From an uncultured Lachnospiraceae bacterium (GTDB lineage: Bacteria > Bacillota > Clostridia > Lachnospirales > Lachnospiraceae), in the NCBI GenBank assembly GCA_900316165.1, contig ONBW01000016.1:1-43330 (forward strand): 43,330 bases of DNA, in the 5' to 3' direction. Both the position numbers and the translations under genes were made by a program. Numbering within the stretch: position 1 is the first letter of the stretch; the number at the start of each line of letters is the position of its first letter. Shown one piece after another: positions 34,388 to 43,194 of the stretch. Below the pieces are notes generated by a model. That model ran no database searches. It worked only from the letters and a program-made list of their open reading frames with translations, and was not told where the DNA came from.

Positions 34388-35821
34388 ATGACTCAATTTA
34401 TGAGCAGAGATTTCATGCTGAAAAATGAGACAGGAAAGCACCTCTACCACGACTACGCAGAGTCTCTTCCAATAATAGATTATCATTGTCACATCTCACC
34501 AAAGGAGATCTACGAAGACAGACGTTTCCAGAACATCGCTGAAGTATGGCTCGGTGGAAGAAATGCCGACGGCAGCTATTTTGGCGACCACTACAAATGG
34601 AGACTTATGAGAGCCAACGCTGTTCCAGAGGACGTAGTTACCGGATCAGCTGACCCATACGACAAATTCGTAGAATTTGCAAAGATGCTTGAGATGGCTA
34701 TCGGAAACCCTATGTACCACTGGTCAAACCTCGAGCTCCACAAATACTTTGGCATCACCGAACCACTCACATTTAAGAACGCTAAAGAGATCTGGGACAA
34801 GACCACAGATATGCTTCAGCACGACCCGAACCTCACAGTCCGCGGCATCATCAGACAGTCGAACGTAAAGTTTATAGGCACTACTGACGACCCTTGCGAT
34901 GACTTAAGCTGGCATGAAAAATTAGCTGAAGTCAAAGACTTAGGCTTTACAGTAGCACCAAGCTTCCGTCCTGACAAAGCCATCAATATCCATAAAAAGG
35001 GCTTTAAGGAGTACATCGCCAAGCTTGCTGCCGCAGTAGGCAAGGATTCTATTTCCTCAGCTACAGAGGTCGTAGAAGCTCTCTACAACAGGATTGACTT
35101 CTTCAAGAAGCATGGCTGCCGCGCTTCAGATCACGGCATCGACTACGTGCCGTTCGTAAAGTGCTCTGAAGAAAAAGTAAACGAGATCTTCAAAAAAGCC
35201 ATTAACGGCGAAGTTCTTACAAAAGAAGAAAAGGACGCATATCAGACCTTTATCCTGCTTGCTCTCGCAAGAAAATATCATAAAGAAAATATCGTAATGG
35301 AGATTCATTTCGGCTGCACCCGTGACAACAACAAGAGAATGTTCGAGCTCGAGGGCCCTGATACCGGTTACGATATGGTCGCAAAGACAAGCTGCTACAA
35401 TGAGCTCGCTGCCTTCCTCTCAGAGCTTGATGAAAAGGAGGAAGTTCCAAAGACCATCCTCTTCTCTCTTGACGAGGCTGATTTCACTCAGATGGCTACA
35501 GCTATGGCATGCTTCCAGGGTACAGAGGTACCTGGCAAGATTCAGCTCGGTGCTGCATGGTGGTTCCTTGATTCCCGCGACGGAATGGAAGCTCAGATGA
35601 AAGCCCTTGGAAACAACGGACTTCTCGGGAACTTCGTAGGAATGCTTACAGATTCGAGATCATTCCTTTCCTATACAAGACACGATTACTTCAGAAGAAT
35701 CGCCTGCAACCTGATCGGAGCGTGGGTTGAGGACGGCGAGTATCCTGATGATGAGGACAGCCTGAAGAAGATAATTAGCGGCATCAGCTACTACAATGCC
35801 GAGAGATATTTCAATATATAA
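34388..35821 (+). CDS. uxaC: Uronate isomerase
   Basis: A 477-aa amidohydrolase-fold enzyme that turns D-galacturonate to tagaturonate (and glucuronate to fructuronate). The metal site YHCHISPKEI near the N-terminus, MEIHFGCTRDNN and the C-terminal RHDYFRRIACNLIG are family hallmarks. It is the first gene of a three-gene operon, with AAGGAG before the ATG and 13 bases to uxaB. Confidence 0.93.
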   Translation: MTQFMSRDFMLKNETGKHLYHDYAESLPIIDYHCHISPKEIYEDRRFQNIAEVWLGGRNADGSYFGDHYKWRLMRANAVPEDVVTGSADPYDKFVEFAKMLEMAIGNPMYHWSNLELHKYFGITEPLTFKNAKEIWDKTTDMLQHDPNLTVRGIIRQSNVKFIGTTDDPCDDLSWHEKLAEVKDLGFTVAPSFRPDKAINIHKKGFKEYIAKLAAAVGKDSISSATEVVEALYNRIDFFKKHGCRASDHGIDYVPFVKCSEEKVNEIFKKAINGEVLTKEEKDAYQTFILLALARKYHKENIVMEIHFGCTRDNNKRMFELEGPDTGYDMVAKTSCYNELAAFLSELDEKEEVPKTILFSLDEADFTQMATAMACFQGTEVPGKIQLGAAWWFLDSRDGMEAQMKALGNNGLLGNFVGMLTDSRSFLSYTRHDYFRRIACNLIGAWVEDGEYPDDEDSLKKIISGISYYNAERYFNI

Positions 35822-35834
35822 GAGGAAAAAATAA

Positions 35835-37331
35835 ATGTCAGACAAACTTAATTATAAATCACTTGAGAAAGCCGGATATGACGGCTATATATTAAAGGAT
35901 GCTCCTGTAAAGGTTCTCCAGTTCGGCGAAGGAAATTTCCTTCGTGCTTTCGTAGACTACTGGTTTGACATGTCAAACGAGAAGGCTGGCTGGAACGGCA
36001 AGGCAGCTGTAGTTCAGCCTATTGCCCAGGGTCTTACAAAGCTTATAAACGCACAGGAAGGTCTCTACACTCTGTATCTCCGTGGCAGCGAGAATGGTGA
36101 GAAGGTCAACAGAAAGCGTGTGATCTCAGTCATCGACAAGTGCTACAACCCTTATGAGGCTGATGACTATAAGAGCATCGTAGATATCGTAAAGAGCCCG
36201 GACCTCGAGTACATAGTTTCAAATACAACTGAGGCAGGTATTGTATATGACCCTTCTGTAAAGGCAGATGATACCCCACAGGCTTCATTCCCAGGAAAGC
36301 TTACCGCCCTTCTCTATCAGAGATTTAAGGCCGGCCTGGACGGACTTACAATCCTCTCCTGCGAGCTTATTGATAACAATGGTAAAGAGCTTGAGAAGTG
36401 CGTCCTCCATCACGCAGATGACTGGGGCTTAGGCGACGATTTCAAGAAGTGGCTCGACGAAAAATGCCTCTTCTGCTCTACTCTTGTAGACAGAATCGTT
36501 CCAGGACGTATCAGAGACGCAGAGGAAGTAAAGAAAATTACCGAAGAGAACGGATACGAGGACGATCTTATCGATGTAGGTGAAGTCTTCGGTGTCTGGT
36601 ATATCGAAGGACCTGAGGGACTTGAGGACAAGCTTCCGTTTAAGAAAGCCGGCTTAAATGTCCATGTAGTACCTGAGGTTGCTCCATACAAGAAGCGTAA
36701 GGTTAGAATCTTAAACGGTGCCCACACCTCTTTCGTACTTGGCGCTTACTTAGCTGGTTTTGATATCGTCCGTGACTGTATGCATGACGATGTGATTCAC
36801 GGCTATATGAACAAAATCCTCTATGATGAGGTAATCCCTATCCTTCCTCTCGATAAGGAGGACTGCAAAAACTTCGCAGCTGCTGTGACTGACCGTTTCA
36901 ACAACCCGTTCGTAGATCATCAGCTGCTTTCAATCTCTTTAAACTCCACCTCAAAGTGGAAAGCTAGAGACTTATCATCTCTTCTCGAGTACTATCAGAA
37001 GTTTGACAAACTCCCAGAGGGTCTCTGCATGGGATTTGCCGCATACATCGCATTTTATTCAACAGATATCCAGCGCAGAGAGAACGACGCCCTTATCTGC
37101 AGGCGTCCTGCAGGCAATGAATACAGAGTCTGCGATGATGTCTGGGTACTTGACTTCTACTATGAGCACAAGGATTCAGACGACAAGACACTAGTTCACG
37201 ATGTTCTTTCAAATAAGAAGATGTGGGACGAGGATCTGACACAGATCAAGGGTCTTGAAGCAAAGGTTCTTGAGGACTTAACAACTATCCGCACCAAGGG
37301 TGCAAAAGAAGCCTACGCTTCTATTCAGTAA
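35835..37331 (+). CDS. uxaB: Tagaturonate reductase
   Basis: A 498-aa NAD-dependent mannitol dehydrogenase-family enzyme reducing tagaturonate to altronate. Signatures: VLQFGEGNFLRAFVDYW (nucleotide-binding start), LIDNNGKELEKCV, VDRIVPGR and the catalytic KKRKVRILNGAHTSF region. UxaB rather than fructuronate reductase UxuB is chosen because an altronate dehydratase follows 3 bases later and the cluster concerns galacturonate. Confidence 0.92.
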   Translation: MSDKLNYKSLEKAGYDGYILKDAPVKVLQFGEGNFLRAFVDYWFDMSNEKAGWNGKAAVVQPIAQGLTKLINAQEGLYTLYLRGSENGEKVNRKRVISVIDKCYNPYEADDYKSIVDIVKSPDLEYIVSNTTEAGIVYDPSVKADDTPQASFPGKLTALLYQRFKAGLDGLTILSCELIDNNGKELEKCVLHHADDWGLGDDFKKWLDEKCLFCSTLVDRIVPGRIRDAEEVKKITEENGYEDDLIDVGEVFGVWYIEGPEGLEDKLPFKKAGLNVHVVPEVAPYKKRKVRILNGAHTSFVLGAYLAGFDIVRDCMHDDVIHGYMNKILYDEVIPILPLDKEDCKNFAAAVTDRFNNPFVDHQLLSISLNSTSKWKARDLSSLLEYYQKFDKLPEGLCMGFAAYIAFYSTDIQRRENDALICRRPAGNEYRVCDDVWVLDFYYEHKDSDDKTLVHDVLSNKKMWDEDLTQIKGLEAKVLEDLTTIRTKGAKEAYASIQ

Positions 37332-37334
37332 AAT

Positions 37335-38816
37335 ATGGATATAATACATATAAATCCAGGCGATAATGTAGCCGTAGCTTTACGCGATATATCATCAGGC
37401 AAGACAGTAACCGCCGATGGTATAAGCGTAACTGCAAAAGAGGCAGTAAGCCGCGGCCACAAGATTGCCCTTAAGGATATAAAAAAAGACGACAATATCA
37501 TTAAATACGGCGTTCCAATAGCCCATGCGACAGCCGATATCGCTGCCGGCTCATGGGTCCATACTCACAATGCCGCAACCAATCTCTCAGAGAAATCAGA
37601 CTACAGATATGACCACAAGTCATACAAGCTTCCAGCCCCTGTGAAGGCCACCTTCAATGGCTACTTGAGAAAAGACGGAAGTGTCGGTATCAGAAATGAG
37701 ATCTGGGTCCTCCCTATCGTTGGCTGCGTAAATGACGTCGCCAAAGCTCTTGTAAGAGAGAATCAGGACCTTGTAAAAGGAAACGTTGAGGGACTTTACA
37801 GCTTTTCTCATCCGTTTGGCTGCTCACAGTTAGGTGACGACCTTGAGAATACCAAAAAGATCCTCTGCGCCCTTGCCAAACACCCTAACGCCGGAGCTGT
37901 GCTCTGCGTCGCTTTAGGCTGTGAGAACCTGACTCTTGATAAATTCAAGGAAGGCCTGGGTGACTACGATTCAGACAGGATAAAATTCCTCGTATGTCAG
38001 AATGAGACAGATGAATTTGCTGCTGGAAGAAAGCTCTTGGAAGAGCTGGCTTCCTATGCCGGATCATTCGAGAGAACTCCTCTTCCGGCCGATAAGCTTA
38101 TCATCGGCATGAAGTGCGGCGGAAGTGACGGTCTGTCCGGTATCACCGCAAATCCAACTGTAGGACGTTTCTCAGACCTGCTCTGCGCTTCAGGCGGTAC
38201 TACAATACTTACTGAGGTTCCTGAGATGTTTGGAGCAGAAAATATCCTCTTCTCCAGATGTAAGGATGATGAAGTATTTAAAAAAGCCGTAAACATGGCT
38301 AATAATTTCAAAAAATACTTCACCAGCCACGGCCAGACAGTCTATGAGAATCCATCTCCGGGAAACAAGGCCGGAGGAATCACTACACTTGAGGATAAGT
38401 CCTGCGGCTGCATCCAGAAGAGCGGCTCAGCACAGATTCAGGATGTTTTGGGCTACGGCTCCTCAGTTAAAAAGAAGGGCTTAAACCTCCTCTACGGACC
38501 AGGCAACGACCTCGTTTCAGCGACTGCCTTAACCGCTGCCGGAGCACAGCTCATTCTCTTTACTACAGGACGTGGAACTCCATTTGGAGCACCTGCTCCT
38601 ACTGTAAAAATATCCTCCAACACTGCTCTCTCCAAAAAGAAGAGCGGATGGATAGATTTCAACGCCGGCGCTGTCGCTGACGGTGAAATAACTCTTGACG
38701 AAGCCGGCAGAAACCTGTTCGACCTCGTAATAAAAAAAGCTTCAGGAGAAAAAACTCTCTCTGAGCTTCATGATTTTAGAGACATCTCTATCTTTAAGGA
38801 TGGAGTTGTACTATAG
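37335..38816 (+). CDS. uxaA: Altronate dehydratase
   Basis: A 493-aa dehydratase that converts altronate to KDG. The N-terminal SAF domain (about 1-85, with IAHATADIAAGSWVHTHN) and the main domain (FNGYLRKDGSVGIRNEIWVL, FSHPFGCSQLGDD, GMKCGGSDGLSGITANP) are complete. It closes the uxa operon; its product joins the KduD branch at KdgK, encoded in the other operon. Confidence 0.93.
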   Translation: MDIIHINPGDNVAVALRDISSGKTVTADGISVTAKEAVSRGHKIALKDIKKDDNIIKYGVPIAHATADIAAGSWVHTHNAATNLSEKSDYRYDHKSYKLPAPVKATFNGYLRKDGSVGIRNEIWVLPIVGCVNDVAKALVRENQDLVKGNVEGLYSFSHPFGCSQLGDDLENTKKILCALAKHPNAGAVLCVALGCENLTLDKFKEGLGDYDSDRIKFLVCQNETDEFAAGRKLLEELASYAGSFERTPLPADKLIIGMKCGGSDGLSGITANPTVGRFSDLLCASGGTTILTEVPEMFGAENILFSRCKDDEVFKKAVNMANNFKKYFTSHGQTVYENPSPGNKAGGITTLEDKSCGCIQKSGSAQIQDVLGYGSSVKKKGLNLLYGPGNDLVSATALTAAGAQLILFTTGRGTPFGAPAPTVKISSNTALSKKKSGWIDFNAGAVADGEITLDEAGRNLFDLVIKKASGEKTLSELHDFRDISIFKDGVVL

Positions 38817-38842
38817 ATAACCTCCCAAATTTCTCCAACCCA

Positions 38843-38880
38843 CCGCAGACGGAAAACTCCGCCTGCGGCTTTTATTTTTT
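38843..38880 (+). terminator. Terminator of the uxa operon
   Basis: CCGCAGACGG and CCGCCTGCGG pair around AAAACT with one mismatch, followed by CTTTTATTTTTT. It lies 27 bases after the uxaA stop. Confidence 0.8.
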
Positions 38881-38897
38881 CAGGAAAAATAAACGGA

Positions 38898-39038
38898 TTA
38901 AACTACCATCTTCGGCTTATCCCAGAGGTTAAGCTTCTGTCCAATGCCTTTTTTTACGGCATTTCTATAGACCATTGTTCCCCATGCCACATCCTCTGTA
39001 GGCATTCCGCCGACTGAATAGATAACGATCTCGTTTAC
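38898..39038 (-). pseudogene. C-terminal remnant of ornithine cyclodeaminase
   Basis: Forty-six codons and a TAA remain. They read VNEIVIYSVGGMPTEDVAWG, then a stretch ending GIGQKLNLWDKPKMVV, the end of ornithine cyclodeaminase-type proteins. A TGA stands just before, at the junction with the end of the flavodiiron gene, and the rest is missing. It is a deletion scar, not a working gene. Confidence 0.65.
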
Positions 39039-40222
39039 TCAGAAATAGCGTCTGCAAGAGCTGCAAAGGCTGCGTCATCAGATGGCTTTCTCATAGTCTT
39101 GATTGTAACGATTGGCTCTACGAGGGTAAGGCCCATTTTATCTACATACTCTTTCATTTTATTTGCAGCGAGAGGTCCCCATGAACCGTTCTGCACAAGG
39201 CCGACCTTTCTATTCTTAATAGCCTTGCACTGAAGGTGATAGAGGAAGTCCTCCATAGGTGGGAACAGATTTCCGTCATAGGTGCAGGCAGCAAGGATCA
39301 TTCTGTCATAGCGGAATGCATTCTCAATGGCATACGATACATGCTCTCTGGTAAGGTCGCATCTGATGACCTTCTGGCCCTTCTTTGCGAGCTCGCCAGC
39401 GAACTGGAGCATAGCGTCCTTAGTATTACCGTGGATTGATGCGTATGCAAGGAGAATACCGCTCTCCTCCGGCGTATAGGTGCTCCAGTGGTTGTATTTG
39501 TCGATGTAGTATCCCAGGTCAGCCTGAAGTACCGGGCCATGTAGAGGCGCTATACGGGCGATGTCAAGGGTGGCTGACTTCTTAAGGAGTCCCTGTACAG
39601 GGTTGCCGTATTTGCCTACGATATTTGTATAGTACCTTCTGGCCTCGCAGATCCAGAAGCCCTCAGTCTTTTCTGCAGACTCGTCGAAGTGTCCATCTTC
39701 GTACTGCTTTATAGTACCGAAGGTTCCAAAACCATCTGCTGAGAAAAGTGTCTTCTCGCTCTTCTCATATGTCACCATAACCTCTGGCCAGTGAACCATA
39801 GGAGCCATGAAGAACTGAAGAGTGTGGCTTCCAAGAGAAAGCTCCTCGCCCTCTTTTACAGCGATGAATCTGTCAGTATAATCCTTATCGAAAAACTGAG
39901 GCAGCATAGCCTTTGTCTTTGCGGAGCCGACAAGCTTCATATCAGGATACTCATCAGCCAGCCAGCCGATATTTGCAGAGTGATCAGGCTCTAAGTGCTG
40001 AACGATAAGGTATGCAGGTTTCCTGCCATTCAATGCAGCCTTGAGATTAGCTCTCCACTGCTCACTTCCGCGTTTATCGACAGTATCCATAACTGTCAGT
40101 TTCTCGTCTTCTATCAGATAAGAGTTATATGTGACCCCATTTGGAACAGGGTACTGACTCTCAAATAAATCCAGGTCGTAGTCATCTACACCTAAGTATT
40201 TAACTGTGTCTGTAACCTTCAT
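39035..40222 (-). CDS. fprA: Flavodiiron protein (A-type flavoprotein)
   Basis: A 395-aa two-domain protein. The N-terminal metallo-beta-lactamase-like domain holds the diiron ligands H76, E78, D80, H81 (HLEPDH), H144, D163 and H228. The C-terminal flavodoxin domain starts near 255 (LLAYASIHGNTKDAM). It reduces O2 (or NO) to water in anaerobes, protecting the cell. No rubredoxin domain is fused. AGGAGG precedes the ATG and its own promoter lies at 40266-40294. The end touches the ornithine cyclodeaminase remnant, with no clear terminator. Confidence 0.92.
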   Translation of the reverse strand: MKVTDTVKYLGVDDYDLDLFESQYPVPNGVTYNSYLIEDEKLTVMDTVDKRGSEQWRANLKAALNGRKPAYLIVQHLEPDHSANIGWLADEYPDMKLVGSAKTKAMLPQFFDKDYTDRFIAVKEGEELSLGSHTLQFFMAPMVHWPEVMVTYEKSEKTLFSADGFGTFGTIKQYEDGHFDESAEKTEGFWICEARRYYTNIVGKYGNPVQGLLKKSATLDIARIAPLHGPVLQADLGYYIDKYNHWSTYTPEESGILLAYASIHGNTKDAMLQFAGELAKKGQKVIRCDLTREHVSYAIENAFRYDRMILAACTYDGNLFPPMEDFLYHLQCKAIKNRKVGLVQNGSWGPLAANKMKEYVDKMGLTLVEPIVTIKTMRKPSDDAAFAALADAISE

Positions 40223-40265
40223 TTACATCCTCCTGTTCAGGTATTCAATGAATCACGTCCCTATA

Positions 40266-40294
40266 ATAATAGGTAATTCCTGAACTGAAGTCAA
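40266..40294 (-). promoter_or_regulatory. fprA promoter
   Basis: TTGACT (40294-40289) and TATTAT (40271-40266) with a 17-base spacer on the minus strand, close to consensus, about 44 bases before the ATG. Confidence 0.7.
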
Positions 40295-40301
40295 CCAAAA
40301 A

Positions 40302-40970
40302 TCAATATCCGAGCTCTTCTCCAACAAGTACAACCTTAATACGTCCCGGTGTCTTTGAAGCTCTTGTTACTACAAACTGGCAGCAGATAGTGTTCTTAAG
40401 ACAGTCCGCGCACTGTCCTGTAACCGCACAAGGAGTATCACAGTGAAGTCTTACAGTATTTGCAGGAGTAGCGATATTTCTTACGCGGCGGATTCCATCC
40501 TCGACATTTGGCACGACCTTGTTCATACCAGCGAGAACGATGACCTGATCAGGTCCGTAGATGAGGTAGCTTACCCTGTTCCCGTTACCATCGATATTTA
40601 CCAGCTCGCCGTTTAAGGTGATGGCATTAGTACTCATAAGAAAAGTATCCGCATTTATCTGCAGACTCTTTAATCTGCTCTGTTCTTCCTTAGTCTTCGC
40701 ATAATTTTCCCTTACGATAAGAGTCTGGCCGCTGTCGGTTATCATCTGCTTTAAGTCAGTGTTATCGATGGTCATTGAACCGCCGTAGGCGACAGTCCTT
40801 CCAGTCGAAGCAACTCCATCCATTCCAAGGGAGATGAGTTCAACGACCTTTTTCTTCGCACTCTCTATATCCGGGCAGTAAAAACCCTCCATATGTCTTG
40901 CTTCGAGCTTATGAATGATATTTTCAGCCTGGTTTTTATAAAAAATCTTCTTATTAGCGTCTGCTTCCAT
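40302..40970 (-). CDS. LUD-domain protein
   Basis: A 222-aa protein of the LUD (LutB/LutC, DUF162) family: NIIHKLEARHMEGFYCPD, GVASTGRTVAYGGSMT, VIVLAGMNKVVPN and ATPANTVRLHCDTPC are typical. A Cys-rich stretch near the end (CDTPCAVTGQCADC, then CC) could bind an Fe-S cluster. Relatives take part in lactate use, but no lutA or lutB is present, and stand-alone forms of this type have no known role. The ATG at 40970 has GGAGG 5 bases upstream, so the TTG four codons earlier is rejected. Confidence 0.82.
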   Translation of the reverse strand: MEADANKKIFYKNQAENIIHKLEARHMEGFYCPDIESAKKKVVELISLGMDGVASTGRTVAYGGSMTIDNTDLKQMITDSGQTLIVRENYAKTKEEQSRLKSLQINADTFLMSTNAITLNGELVNIDGNGNRVSYLIYGPDQVIVLAGMNKVVPNVEDGIRRVRNIATPANTVRLHCDTPCAVTGQCADCLKNTICCQFVVTRASKTPGRIKVVLVGEELGY

Positions 40971-41060
40971 AGTTTCCTCCAAAAGAATGCATGCTTTTCA
41001 AACAACATCCTAATTATATATCCAGCCGCATTGTCTTTCAATATTTGAAAAATAAAAGCT

Positions 41061-41282
41061 TCAGCAGAGCACAATCCTGTTAAAATAATTGTACTGTTTA
41101 ATAAGCTCCCTGTAATTCTTTGGTGTCATACCCGTGTATTTTTTAAAGTTGCGGATAAATGCCGGCTGGTCATAATAGCCAAAATCGGTTGCGACAGCGC
41201 TGATATTTGCTGAAGGATTTTTATCGATAAAATCAATCGCGCCCTGAAACTGCATTTTTTCTGCTTCATAGAGTTGCCTCCT
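41061..41282 (-). pseudogene. AraC-type regulator, C-terminal remnant
   Basis: About 73 codons remain of an AraC-family DNA-binding domain: QFQGAIDFIDKNPSANISAV, FGYYDQPAFIRNFKKYTGM and TPKNYRELIK. The sensor domain is absent. The frame continues upstream only through a terminator, so that extension is not protein. A short expressed form from the ATG at MQFQGA cannot be excluded, but no ribosome site is obvious. Confidence 0.65.
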
Positions 41283-41287
41283 TCCAA

Positions 41288-41324
41288 TAAAAAAAACGGA
41301 GTTCCATTTGTTTTGAACTCCGTT
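41288..41324 (-). terminator. Terminator upstream of the AraC remnant
   Basis: AACGGAGTTC and GAACTCCGTT form a perfect 10-bp stem around a 10-base loop on the minus strand, followed by T's (41296-41289). The gene it served is no longer visible between here and 41425. Confidence 0.8.
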
Positions 41325-41427
41325 GTCCTGATCTAAAGTATTCTCTTTCCCTGTCGCCAAGAAAGAGTATAGCCGCTGAAACAGACAAATAATTGTATTT
41401 TTGCGAACTGCTTTTATTTTTAAAAAT

Positions 41428-41449
41428 AAAAAAACCGCCCGAAGGCGGT
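41428..41449 (-). terminator. Terminator of the SleB-like gene
   Basis: ACCGCC-TTCG-GGCGGT with a UUCG tetraloop and seven T's, 7 bases after the stop codon on the minus strand. Confidence 0.85.
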
Positions 41450-41455
41450 TAATTA

Positions 41456-42211
41456 TCATTTCTTGAGGCAGAAATAACTGCCATCTACTGCCATGTAAGG
41501 CTTTGCCCAGGAGAAATATCTTCTGGCTGCAAAGTAGTAAAGAGTCTTCGGATGAGAATTCTTAATAAGCGCATCCTTTACTGCGTTAACTGTCTCTCCG
41601 TTAATTGTTACTCTGTTAAGAACTGAAGAATGAACGACAGTGAACTGTCCCCTCGCGTATAAGGCCTTTGTAACCCTGTTAGAACCACTGTAGCTTCTTG
41701 CTCTGTTTACGATAACCTCTGCTGTAAGCTCCTTCGCAGTGTAGCTTGATGAATCTCCAGCCTCTGCTGAAACAACTCTGCACATAAGATCGAATTCCTT
41801 TCTCGTGATATCAATCTGAGAAAGCTTTTTAAACTCGCTCCAGTTAAGACCTATAAGAGATTTCTCCTCGAAAGCAGTTCTCTGAGCCAGGCTCTTATTT
41901 CTTACGCTGATGCTTGATGCTCTCTTCTTCTTAAGCTGTGCTTTATATGCAGCTGTAAGCTTCTTGGCGTTTACTGGAACGTAAGCCTTTTTAGTAGTTG
42001 TCTTCTTTGCTGTCTTTACAGCAGCCTTTTTAGTCTGAGTGGAAACTGCTGTGGCAGCTATAGAAGAACCAGAATTGGCTTCGACTGTCGCAGCGGCCTG
42101 AGTATCATCTGTAGCAGCAACGGTTGTTTCTTCTGCTGCTGCCGGGATGGCTGGAACCATTGTTGTAAAAATAATGGCTGCCGCTATGGCTGTTACAAGC
42201 TTTATCTTCAA
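41456..42211 (-). CDS. SleB/CwlJ-type cell wall hydrolase
   Basis: A 251-aa secreted protein. It has a signal peptide (KIKLVTAIAAAIIFTTMVPAIPAAAEE in outline, cleaved near AAA), then a Thr/Ala/Lys-rich linker to about 90. The hydrolase_2 domain follows: LMCRVVSAEAGDSS with the catalytic-type Glu, ELTAEVIVNRARS, QFTVVHSS and TLYYFAARRYFS. Family members cut cortex or wall peptidoglycan. The start is TTG at 42211 with GGAGG 8 bases before it; the upstream TTG at 42247 has no site. Without germination genes nearby a vegetative wall role is as likely as a spore role. Confidence 0.82.
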   Translation of the reverse strand: MKIKLVTAIAAAIIFTTMVPAIPAAAEETTVAATDDTQAAATVEANSGSSIAATAVSTQTKKAAVKTAKKTTTKKAYVPVNAKKLTAAYKAQLKKKRASSISVRNKSLAQRTAFEEKSLIGLNWSEFKKLSQIDITRKEFDLMCRVVSAEAGDSSSYTAKELTAEVIVNRARSYSGSNRVTKALYARGQFTVVHSSVLNRVTINGETVNAVKDALIKNSHPKTLYYFAARRYFSWAKPYMAVDGSYFCLKK

Positions 42212-42406
42212 AATAAAAACCTCCGATGTATACCCCCATCTGAACAAGTGATATTATGACACAATTTTGTAACATTTGCAAGCGAATATTAACAATTTTC
42301 AATATTTCTTAAAGAAAACTCTTTTCAAAGCCACAGTTTACGCGGGACACAGGGCCAGGTATTTTTTCAGGAACATAAGAATATCATGAAACTTTTTTGG
42401 AAAAAT

Positions 42407-42435
42407 AAAAAAAACAGACCGCAAAATGCGGTCTG
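42407..42435 (-). terminator. Terminator of rplY
   Basis: CAGACCGC and GCGGTCTG form a perfect 8-bp stem around ATTTT on the minus strand, followed by a T-run, about 30 bases after the stop codon. Confidence 0.85.
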
Positions 42436-42465
42436 CCCATCTCTAATGACAAAACTGAAAAGGGA

Positions 42466-43083
42466 TTACTTAGCTGCTTCTGCTTCCTTCTCAGCTGCTG
42501 CTTCCTCATCAGCCTCAAGAACTGCCTCTGCAGCTGCGTCCATATGCTGATGCTCAGCGATATGAAGAACTGATGACTCAAGCGGTGTAGTAACATCGAT
42601 ATCCGGATTCTTTGAGATATCGAGGTCTGCAACTGTAAGCTCTGTTCCGATAGGAAGAGTTGCTACATCGATCTCGATCTTATCAACGATATCCTTAGGA
42701 TATGCCTTGTACTCAATAGTACTTACATCTCTTGTGATGAATCCGTTTGTACGATCCTCGTTTAAGAGAACGATCTCTGCAACACCCTTAACCTTCTCAG
42801 TAGCGATAAGGTGCTGGAATGTCATATCGAGGAATCTGGTATTCAGATGATCCTTGTCTGCTGACTTGATCATCGTATCGTACTCTTTACCGTCTACTAC
42901 GAGAGTAGCCTCAGATCCAACATGATGAGACTTCATGAACTGTGTAGCTTCGTTTGCGTCGATGACAAGTGAAAGTGACTCTGGAAGATCCTTTCCGCAC
43001 ATAGATGCTGTGATAAGTCCCTCGCGACGAAGAGCCTTAGCCTTCTTTGACATGTCACGTGTTTTAGCATTAAGTGATGCCAT
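42466..43083 (-). CDS. rplY: 50S ribosomal protein L25 (CTC type)
   Basis: A 205-aa protein with the N-terminal L25 5S rRNA-binding domain (MASLNAKTRDMSKKAKALRR; FLDMTFQHL) and the C-terminal TL5/CTC beta domain (ATLPIGTELTVADLDI), ending in an Ala/Glu-rich tail. The start at 43083 is chosen because AAAGGAG stands 9 bases before it and the family begins there; the longer frame to 43194 runs through the promoter. It stands alone with its own promoter and terminator. Confidence 0.9.
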   Translation of the reverse strand: MASLNAKTRDMSKKAKALRREGLITASMCGKDLPESLSLVIDANEATQFMKSHHVGSEATLVVDGKEYDTMIKSADKDHLNTRFLDMTFQHLIATEKVKGVAEIVLLNEDRTNGFITRDVSTIEYKAYPKDIVDKIEIDVATLPIGTELTVADLDISKNPDIDVTTPLESSVLHIAEHQHMDAAAEAVLEADEEAAAEKEAEAAK

Positions 43084-43164
43084 TTTAAAAACTCCTTTCT
43101 GCGGGCCGTTTTGACCCCAGGCAGACCCGGCTTGAATCTGCCGACAAAAATTGCGCCATTTGTT

Positions 43165-43194
43165 AATATACCACAGAATGCACTGTGGAATCAA
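43165..43194 (-). promoter_or_regulatory. rplY promoter with dyad in the spacer
   Basis: TTGATT (43194-43189) and TATATT (43170-43165) are separated by exactly 18 bases. The whole spacer is a dyad: CCACAG, six bases, CTGTGG. A repressor could sit there. Bases 43195-43330 further upstream show no gene. Confidence 0.65.

Noticed and set aside
36410-36727. Antisense 105-aa frame in uxaB
   Set aside because: Shadow of a certain gene, with Ser/Pro-rich composition typical of antisense frames.
41283-41459. N-terminal extension of the AraC remnant
   Set aside because: It is translated from two terminator hairpins and has no start signal.
43084-43194. 37-residue N-terminal extension of L25
   Set aside because: It would be read through the promoter; the family start MASLN has its own ribosome site.
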